From JANRKF01 sp033763575 (GTDB lineage Bacteria > Pseudomonadota > Alphaproteobacteria > Rickettsiales > SXRF01): a stretch of 64,000 nt of DNA. Position numbers and translations under genes: made by a program. The notes under the pieces were generated by a model. That model was not told where the DNA came from and made no database searches. It worked only from the letters and a program-made list of their open reading frames with translations. Positions 25,334 through 31,615 of the stretch are shown here, in pieces. The stretch spans positions 1-64,000 of the forward strand of contig JANRKF010000026.1 of the NCBI GenBank assembly GCA_033763575.1, read 5' to 3'. Every line of letters starts with the position of its first letter. Position 1 is the first letter of the stretch.

Positions 25334-25420
25334 CCCCGCATTTATTGCGGGGTCTGGCGACATAAGGTTTCAGGCGTATGAATAGCAAAGAAAAATACCG
25401 GACCCCGCCATGCGGCGGGG
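25334..25420. repeat. Double-hairpin palindromic element at the mnmG start
   Basis: CCCCGCATTTATTGCGGGG (25334-25352) is upstream of the ATG; CCCCGCCATGCGGCGGGG (25403-25420) is coding. The coding hairpin supplies TPPCGGAYD directly before the first beta-strand of MnmG. Confidence 0.9.
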
Positions 25421-27306
25421 CTTATGATGTCATCGTCATCGGTGGTGGACATGCCGGCTGCGAAGCGGCAGCGGCGGCGGCACGCGTGGGCGCCAAAACC
25501 GCGCTCATCACCCAGAAATTCGCAACCATCGGCGAAATGTCGTGCAACCCGGCCATCGGCGGCATCGCCAAGGGCACACTGGTGCGCGAGATCGATGCGC
25601 TGGACGGCATGATGGGCCGGGTCATCGACCGCGCTGGCATTCATTACCGCGTGCTGAACGCCAGCAAAGGCCCCGCCGTCCATGGCCCACGCGCACAGGC
25701 CGACCGCAAGCTCTATAGGCTTGCCATGCAGGACGTTTTGTCTAATTACGAAAACCTCACCATCACCGAAGGGTCGGTTGAGGATTTATTACATTCCCGC
25801 GAAGGCGGGAATCCTATAGAAATAACAGGTGTTGTCCTCGCCAACGGCGAAGTAATTTCCGCCCCCAAAGTCGTCCTCACCACCGGCACTTTTCTGAATG
25901 GCTTGATCCATTGCGGCGAGAAAAAAATACCGGCGGGTAGGGTAGGGGACGCGCCCTCGATCGGCCTATCTAATACATTGAAAAGATTGGGCTTTAATGT
26001 TGGACGGCTCAAAACCGGCACCCCGCCGCGCCTGGATGGGAAAACCATCGATTGGGCATCGCTCGAAGCCCAGCCCGGCGATAATCCCCCCAAGCCTTTT
26101 TCCTATCTCACTGAGCGTGTAGAGGTGCCGCAAATCCATTGTTCGATCACCCATACGAGTGCGGCAACTCATGAGATTATCCGCGCCAATCTTCACCGCG
26201 CACCGATGTATAGCGGGCAAATTGAAAGCCGGGGGCCGCGCTACTGCCCGTCGATCGAAGATAAAGTCGTGCGTTTTGCCGAGAAGCTTCGCCACCAGAT
26301 TTTTCTCGAACCGGAGGGGCTGGATGACGATACGGTCTACCCGAACGGCATCTCGACCTCACTTCCGGAAGACGTCCAGCTTGAGCTTTTGAAAACCATC
26401 GGTGGTTTGGAAAAAGCGGTCATGATCCGTCCGGGCTATGCCATCGAATATGATTTTGTCGACCCGCGTGAATTGAAGCCAACCTTAGAGACCAAAAAGG
26501 TGAGGGGGCTTTATCTCGCCGGCCAGATCAACGGCACCACCGGCTATGAAGAAGCTGGCGGGCAGGGGTTGGTGGCCGGGGCAAATGCCGCCCTTTCGGC
26601 GTCCGGCTCCAGCCCTCTTATCATCGACCGGGCCGATGGTTATATCGGGGTGATGATCGATGATCTGATCACCCATGGCACCACCGAACCCTACCGTATG
26701 TTCACCTCGCGCTCGGAATTTCGCCTGTCCTTACGGGCGGATAATGCCGACCTGAGACTGACCCCTATCGGCCTGAAAGCGGGGGTTATCGGGACGGAAA
26801 GGACAGGGCATTTCAATAAAAAATCCGAAGCGCTTTCTGTTTCACGTGAATCGCTCCGACAACTTTCGGCCACCCCAAACGAATTCCAGAAACACCAGAT
26901 TGCCATCAATCAGGATGGAATTCGCCGGAATGCGTTTGACCTCATCCGCCATGACCATATCGGATTTGAAGGGGCGACAAAAATCTGGCCGGAGCTGAAA
27001 AATATTCCGGATGATATCCGTGAGCAACTTATCATTGAAGCCACCTATTCATCTTATCTCGATCGCCAGAAAGAAGACCGGGATAATTTGAAAAACGAAG
27101 AGGGCATGGCGATTCCGGAAACACTGAACTTTGATGACCTCCCCTCTCTTTCCAATGAGGTGAAGGCCAAACTTCGTTACCATAAACCGTCGACCATTGG
27201 TGGGGCGCTCTCCATACAGGGGATTACCCCGGCGGCGGCGATCACATTGATGGCCCATATTCGCAAATTGAATAATGAAAAAAAGCGTGGTAAGAAGGTG
27301 GCATGA
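25378..27306 (+). CDS. mnmG: tRNA uridine-5-carboxymethylaminomethyl modification enzyme MnmG, repeat-derived N-terminus
   Basis: FAD-dependent partner of MnmE. The dinucleotide-binding motif VIVIGGGHAGCEAA, NPAIGGIAKG (catalytic Cys nearby in EMSCNPA), GPRAQADRK and GQINGTTGYEEAGGQGLVAG are all present; 642 residues. Two repeat-derived parts stand out: the N-terminal extension MNSKEKYRTPPCGG ahead of the usual YDVIVIGGG start, and HSREGGNP at about 139-146 from a 20-nt palindrome. A parS-like site lies at 26838-26853 within the coding sequence. ATGA overlap with rsmG. Confidence 0.96.
   Translation: MNSKEKYRTPPCGGAYDVIVIGGGHAGCEAAAAAARVGAKTALITQKFATIGEMSCNPAIGGIAKGTLVREIDALDGMMGRVIDRAGIHYRVLNASKGPAVHGPRAQADRKLYRLAMQDVLSNYENLTITEGSVEDLLHSREGGNPIEITGVVLANGEVISAPKVVLTTGTFLNGLIHCGEKKIPAGRVGDAPSIGLSNTLKRLGFNVGRLKTGTPPRLDGKTIDWASLEAQPGDNPPKPFSYLTERVEVPQIHCSITHTSAATHEIIRANLHRAPMYSGQIESRGPRYCPSIEDKVVRFAEKLRHQIFLEPEGLDDDTVYPNGISTSLPEDVQLELLKTIGGLEKAVMIRPGYAIEYDFVDPRELKPTLETKKVRGLYLAGQINGTTGYEEAGGQGLVAGANAALSASGSSPLIIDRADGYIGVMIDDLITHGTTEPYRMFTSRSEFRLSLRADNADLRLTPIGLKAGVIGTERTGHFNKKSEALSVSRESLRQLSATPNEFQKHQIAINQDGIRRNAFDLIRHDHIGFEGATKIWPELKNIPDDIREQLIIEATYSSYLDRQKEDRDNLKNEEGMAIPETLNFDDLPSLSNEVKAKLRYHKPSTIGGALSIQGITPAAAITLMAHIRKLNNEKKRGKKVA
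25793..25812. repeat. 20-nt perfect-stem palindrome inside mnmG (HSREGGNP element)
   Basis: ATTCCCGC/GCGGGAAT arms around GAAG. Same form as the neisserial dRS3 repeat (ATTCCC...GGGAAT), and translations reading SREGGNP are widespread in other genomes. Here in frame within a conserved enzyme. Confidence 0.85.
26838..26853. promoter_or_regulatory. parS: parS-like site 1 (in mnmG)
   Basis: TGTTTCACGTGAATCG, matching 14 of 16 bases of the general bacterial parS TGTTTCACGTGAAACA. About 1 kb upstream of parA. Confidence 0.6.
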
Positions 27307-27890
27307 TCCACCTGTCGCCCGACCTCAAAACACGATTCGAAATCTATCAGGCCCTTCTTTTGAAATGGCAGAAATCGGTAAATCTAGTCTCCGATTCGAC
27401 CATTGCGGATTCATGGAATCGTCACTTTATCGACTCCGCCCAACTGGCAAAATATATCACCAGACAAAAACCGGTGGTCGTTGATATTGGAAGCGGCGGC
27501 GGATTCCCCGGAATGATATTGGCGATGATGATAGATGGAGAGTTTCACCTGATAGAAAAAGACAAAAAGAAGTGCGTTTTTCTCTCCGAAGTTTCACGTG
27601 AAACCAAAACAAAAGTGATAATTCATGATGATAGAATCGAAACATCATCTATTCACAATGTCGGCTATATCACCTCAAGGGCCTGTGCCAATGTTTCACA
27701 ACTATTCGACTGGACGGAAAAATTAGTTTCACATGAAACAAAATGTCTCTTCCTAAAGGGCGAAAACTATTCTATAGAGATTGACGAAGCAAAAAAAGAT
27801 TGGCAATTTGAAATCCAACTACATCCGAGTCTCACTAAATCTGAATCCGCTATTCTCGAACTTTATCATATAAGCAGGAGAAGGAAATGA
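27303..27890 (+). CDS. rsmG: 16S rRNA (guanine-527-N7)-methyltransferase
   Basis: SAM-dependent methyltransferase of helix 18 of 16S rRNA. Motif I is VVDIGSGGGFPGMILAM, with SWNRHFIDSAQL and YITSRACANVSQLFDW also typical. 195 residues. The base composition is conspicuously AT-rich: 17 of 60 bases are G or C in 27601-27660, whereas neighbours are GC-rich. Two parS-like sites lie within it. Overlaps mnmG and parA by ATGA at both ends, so the mnmG-rsmG-parA junctions are undisturbed. Confidence 0.94.
   Translation: MIHLSPDLKTRFEIYQALLLKWQKSVNLVSDSTIADSWNRHFIDSAQLAKYITRQKPVVVDIGSGGGFPGMILAMMIDGEFHLIEKDKKKCVFLSEVSRETKTKVIIHDDRIETSSIHNVGYITSRACANVSQLFDWTEKLVSHETKCLFLKGENYSIEIDEAKKDWQFEIQLHPSLTKSESAILELYHISRRRK
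27590..27605. promoter_or_regulatory. parS: parS-like site 2 (in rsmG)
   Basis: AGTTTCACGTGAAACC, with the 14-nt core GTTTCACGTGAAAC perfect. The best parS match in the window, 282 nt before parA. Confidence 0.8.
27725..27740. promoter_or_regulatory. parS: parS-like site 3 (in rsmG)
   Basis: AGTTTCACATGAAACA, one core mismatch (ACATG for ACGTG). A further partial half-site TGTTTCACAAC lies just upstream near 27694-27704. Confidence 0.55.
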
Positions 27891-28708
27891 ACCAAACCAC
27901 ACCACCATCGCAACCAAAAATTCTGGCCATCGTAAACCAAAAAGGCGGTGTGGGAAAAACCACCACCACGGTCAATCTGGCCACGGCGCTCGCCGCCGTT
28001 GGAAAATCGGTTCTCATCATCGATTTTGATCCGCAGGGCAATGCCAGCACCGGCGTCGGCATCGAATCATCTAACCGCGAACTAACCTCCTATGATCTTG
28101 TTTTAAATGATGTTTCTTTGGATGAAGCCACCCAAAAAACGCAAGTGCCCAACCTCTCCATCATCCCCGCAACCATCGATTTATCGGGAGCGGAAGTCGA
28201 GATGGTGAGCCTTCAGCGCCGCGAATTCCGCTTAAAACAGGTCATCGATCAATGCCCGAAAAACTATGATTATATACTGATCGATTGCCCGCCATCCCTC
28301 GGCCTGCTGACGCTCAACGCCCTGGTCGCCGCCACCAGCGTGCTTATCCCGCTGCAATGCGAATTCTATGCGATGGAAGGGCTGAGCCACCTGATGCGTA
28401 CCGTGCAGCTGGTGAAAGACAACCTGAATGCCGAGCTCAATATCCAGGGTATCGTGCTCACCATGTATGACCGCCGCAACCGCTTCACCGACCAGATCGA
28501 ACGCGACGTCCGCGAATATTTCGGCGCGCTGGTCTATGAATCGGTCATCCCGCGTAACGTGCGTATGTCGGAAGCGCCGTCGCACGGCAAGCCTGCGCTG
28601 ATTTACGATATGAAATGCGCCGGTTCCAAAGCCTATATCCAGCTCGCTAAAGAGATTTTAAAACGCGAGCGCGAAGCCAAAAAACAACAAGCCATCGAAG
28701 CAGCATAG
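27887..28708 (+). CDS. parA: Chromosome partitioning ATPase ParA
   Basis: 273 residues, Soj/ParA type. Deviant Walker A KGGVGKTTTT (with signature lysine), Walker A' IIDFDPQGN and Walker B YDYILIDCPPSLGLLT; no N-terminal HTH, so the chromosomal rather than plasmid type Ia form. It forms ATP-dependent nucleoid-bound dimers that move ParB-parS complexes. Overlaps rsmG by ATGA with AGGAGAAGGA upstream, and precedes parB by 10 nt. Confidence 0.96.
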   Translation: MNQTTPPSQPKILAIVNQKGGVGKTTTTVNLATALAAVGKSVLIIDFDPQGNASTGVGIESSNRELTSYDLVLNDVSLDEATQKTQVPNLSIIPATIDLSGAEVEMVSLQRREFRLKQVIDQCPKNYDYILIDCPPSLGLLTLNALVAATSVLIPLQCEFYAMEGLSHLMRTVQLVKDNLNAELNIQGIVLTMYDRRNRFTDQIERDVREYFGALVYESVIPRNVRMSEAPSHGKPALIYDMKCAGSKAYIQLAKEILKREREAKKQQAIEAA

Positions 28709-28718
28709 GAAGCAACAT

Positions 28719-29642
28719 ATGAGTACCACCACCCAAACACGCGGCCTTGGCAAAGGCCTCTCCGCCCTTATCTCGGAAAACTCATCGAAACCATCAGCCA
28801 ACAGCAGCCCGGCGGTCGTCTCCGGCATCAACCATGTGCCACACACACGCCTGCATCCCGGCCAGTTCCAGCCGCGCACCCATTTCGATGAAGGCGCCCT
28901 CACCGAGCTCGCCGAATCCATCCAGAAAAACGGCATCATGCAGCCGATCATCGTCCGTCCCGGCGCCGGGTCCAAACTGGAAATCGTCGCCGGTGAGCGC
29001 CGCTGGCGTGCCGCTAAATTAGCCGGCCTCGAAACCGTACCCGTCATCATCCGCGAGATCAGCAATAAACAGGCGCTGGAACTGGCGCTCGTCGAAAATA
29101 TCCAGCGCCGAGACCTGGGGCCGCTCGAAGAAGCACTGGGTTACCAGCGCCTGATCGAGGAATTCGATTACACGCAGGAAGAACTCGCCGGCACCGTCGG
29201 CAAAAGCCGCAGCCATATTGCCAACCTGTTGCGCCTGTTATCGCTGCCGGATGAGGTCAAAACCATGCTCGAAAAAGGCGAGCTCACCATGGGCCATGCG
29301 AGAGCGCTCCTCACCTCGGAAAACCCGGTGGAGCTCGCCCGCCAGATCGCCAAAAAAGGCCTGAATGTGCGCCAGGCGGAAAGCTTCAGCAAAGGGGCGG
29401 GGACACGCGTTAAAGAAACCAGCGAAAAATCTGCCCGCCCGAAAGCGCCCGCCGCCTACCGCCACCCGCAGGACAGCGGCGCGAAGGATCCCGACATCCT
29501 GGCGCTGGAAGAAACACTCTCCGAAAATCTCGGCCTGAAAGTGAGCATCTATGACCGCGGCCAGAGCGGTGAAATCGTGCTCTCTTATGATTCCCTCAGC
29601 CAACTGGATGAAATCCTGAAACGTCTGGGCGAAGGGTATTGA
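28719..29642 (+). CDS. parB: Chromosome partitioning protein ParB
   Basis: 307 residues. N-terminal ParA-interacting start (TRGLGKGLSALI), CTP-binding box with PGQFQPRTHF and GERRWRAAKLAG, HTH region (YTQEELAGTVGKSRSHIANLLRLLSLP) for parS, and a C-terminal dimerisation domain. Residues about 235-265 form a charged, proline/alanine-rich linker. Together with the parS-like sites just upstream it forms a complete parABS locus and suggests proximity to the replication origin. Confidence 0.96.
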   Translation: MSTTTQTRGLGKGLSALISENSSKPSANSSPAVVSGINHVPHTRLHPGQFQPRTHFDEGALTELAESIQKNGIMQPIIVRPGAGSKLEIVAGERRWRAAKLAGLETVPVIIREISNKQALELALVENIQRRDLGPLEEALGYQRLIEEFDYTQEELAGTVGKSRSHIANLLRLLSLPDEVKTMLEKGELTMGHARALLTSENPVELARQIAKKGLNVRQAESFSKGAGTRVKETSEKSARPKAPAAYRHPQDSGAKDPDILALEETLSENLGLKVSIYDRGQSGEIVLSYDSLSQLDEILKRLGEGY

Positions 29643-30101
29643 TTCCTTTTTATTCAGTTCGGAATTACCGCTTCCGTGCGCGTCCTGAAGGTTTGCCTAT
29701 CGAAAGGCGCGATTAATGCCCCATACCCCACGGTACACGGCCTATGAACCCTACTCCTGATTTTACCACCCGACGAAAATTCCGCCGCCGATAACCCCAT
29801 AGCCAAGCCATTAATGCTGCTTCTGTTATGTTATTTTTTGATGCATCTCCCTTTGTTGATTCGTCATTGCGAGCGACTTATAGTTAACTAACCGAATGTT
29901 TGCACATTCGGACGCTGCCTACGGCGCGGCAAATCTGGCTTCCGGCCTCGATTTTCATACCAGTTTTGCTGCACTTTGTTTGCGAACTGGTATAAGAATC
30001 TCATGCTAAAAACTGTCAGGGAAGGGGGTAAATTGCACTTTTTTCAATAAAAATGACAAGCGGCTGTATTTTATGGTTTTCGTGAAAATTTTTGTATCGC
30101 C
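29643..30101. other. 459-nt gap between parB and holA with several hairpins
   Basis: No convincing gene. It contains TCGTCATTGCGAGCG (29861-29875, one arm of the 62067 element), a hairpin CCGAATG/CATTCGG near 29890-29909, a GCTGCCTACGGCGCGG stretch, and ATACCAGTT/AACTGGTAT stems at 29957-29965 and 29985-29993 with a 19-nt loop. The parB-proximal part is unremarkable. It is where two convergent operons end, so terminator roles are likely. An unrecognised small RNA cannot be excluded. Confidence 0.5.
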
Positions 30102-31109
30102 TTACAGGCGCGTCGCCTTGAACAGCTCCCGCTCGCTGGCGGCAAAGACCGGCAGGTCGCTGGTTTTGCAGGAAAGCTCCGCCTCTGTGATATAGCTCAA
30201 TGCCCTGGCGATAGATTCCAGCTCCCACTGTTTGGCATGACGGGTGATGATCGGCACCTGCTTGAAGAATACCGGCGGCCGCAGCCCGGAAATCACACTC
30301 TCGACGCTGCTGTTTCTGGCCTGCAGTTTAATCGCATATAAACGCAGGAAATAGCGCGAAAGCGCCCGGAGATACTGGACGGGCTGGATGCCTTCCTTCA
30401 CGAGCTGTGTGAGGGCTTTATCGAGCCCCGCCAGATTCCTGTCGGCCAGCGCGTTGACCGCCTCGTCCATATCGGTTTCCTGGTTATAGTTGGTGAGGAG
30501 CTGCGCCGCCTGCAGCGTCAGTGTTTTTTCATCGCCGACATAGGTGAGTATTTTTTCCAGCTCCTGCCGCGTCACATAACGGTCATTGCCGAGCTGGGTG
30601 AGCAGATATTGTATGACATCATTACCCGCCGAAATATTCGCCTGACTAAAACTATCGCGCAGCAGGTCGCCGATATCGCGGGCCTCGTCATGATAGCAGG
30701 GGACCGATGCCGCGTGCGGCGCTTTTTCAAACCATGCGCGTAAGGAAGAGCGAGGCCCAAGCTCTCCGGCCAGCACGATGATATACACGTCGGCACGCAT
30801 CGCTTCGCTTGCCGCTTCCAGGATTTTGGTGAGCTTATCGCCGGCATCGCGAATCAAAATCACGCGGTTGCCGGAAAGAAAACTGATGGCGGAGAGTTCA
30901 TCGGCCAGCATCGCCGGGTCGGAAAGCAGCCGCGCTTCGCTGATATCCAAAATGGAAAGCGCATCGGGCGCATCACCGAGCAGCCGCTTGACCAGCGCCT
31001 GCGAACGCTCGCGGGCAAGCCCGGCATCCGGGCCGTAAAGCAAAGCGGCAGCCGCGCCCTCCGCCGGTTTGGCGAGGAAGGAAGCGATGCTTTTTACTGC
31101 AATTTTCAT
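30102..31109 (-). CDS. holA: DNA polymerase III subunit delta
   Basis: Clamp-loader wrench that opens the beta clamp. 335 residues with the family's AAA-like N-terminal domain lacking a functional Walker A (ALLYGPDAGLARERSQAL), and the LSAISFLSGNRVILIRDAG stretch equivalent to the beta-interacting element. The C-terminal collar domain (LDKALTQLVKEGIQPVQYLRALSRYFLRLYAIK) is clear. ATGA overlap with lptE, as in many Proteobacteria. Confidence 0.93.
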   Translation of the reverse strand: MKIAVKSIASFLAKPAEGAAAALLYGPDAGLARERSQALVKRLLGDAPDALSILDISEARLLSDPAMLADELSAISFLSGNRVILIRDAGDKLTKILEAASEAMRADVYIIVLAGELGPRSSLRAWFEKAPHAASVPCYHDEARDIGDLLRDSFSQANISAGNDVIQYLLTQLGNDRYVTRQELEKILTYVGDEKTLTLQAAQLLTNYNQETDMDEAVNALADRNLAGLDKALTQLVKEGIQPVQYLRALSRYFLRLYAIKLQARNSSVESVISGLRPPVFFKQVPIITRHAKQWELESIARALSYITEAELSCKTSDLPVFAASERELFKATRL

Positions 31110-31615
31110 ACCGGTTGCTGTTTTAGAAGCAGGGCGCCGATGCGCTGGCGATAAAGTTCGCTCAGCTCGGCAATGCCGCGTTTTATCGAGTCCTTCTCCG
31201 AAATATAGGTCGAGAAATACTGGTTGGTCTGGTTGTTGAAGCTGCTGACATGGCGGATTTCGCCGCGCTGGATAATTTTGTCATCGGCAAGGCGCGTCAG
31301 CACATAATTCGAAGTCAGGGTAACATTAAAACGCGATACCGTGCCGTCGCGTGCCACACCGATCCCTCCCAAAGCGCTGGTGAGGACGACCGACAATTTG
31401 TAAGCGGGATGAGATGGCAAGCCCTGAAGGTTGAGCCTGTCTTCCAGCGCCTTCTCCAACTCCCGACCATCCTCATCCTTAGGTGATGCATCAACACTGA
31501 CGCCGACCGAGAGCGCCTGCCGGTTTTGTGCGCCGCGCATCGGCGTAAAACCGCAAGCGGCAAGCGAAAGCGAGAGAAGGACGATAAGGCAGGAGGCAAG
31601 AAGTTTTTTCATCAT
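31106..31615 (-). CDS. lptE: LPS-assembly lipoprotein LptE
   Basis: 169 residues. Lipoprotein signal ending in the lipobox LSLAAC, then GFTPM, the canonical LptE/RlpB start of the mature protein. The domain includes LTSNYVLTRLADDKIIQRGEIRHVSSFNN, a typical LptE strand-loop pattern. It plugs the LptD barrel in the outer membrane. Two adjacent ATGs (31615 and 31612) are equally possible; the first gives an ATGATGA junction with leuS. Confidence 0.9.
   Translation of the reverse strand: MMKKLLASCLIVLLSLSLAACGFTPMRGAQNRQALSVGVSVDASPKDEDGRELEKALEDRLNLQGLPSHPAYKLSVVLTSALGGIGVARDGTVSRFNVTLTSNYVLTRLADDKIIQRGEIRHVSSFNNQTNQYFSTYISEKDSIKRGIAELSELYRQRIGALLLKQQPV

Noticed and set aside
29643..30101. Replication origin or tmRNA/6S RNA in the gap after parB
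   Set aside because: No cluster of DnaA boxes (TTATCCACA) was seen and no recognisable RNA signature; only hairpins and repeat fragments.
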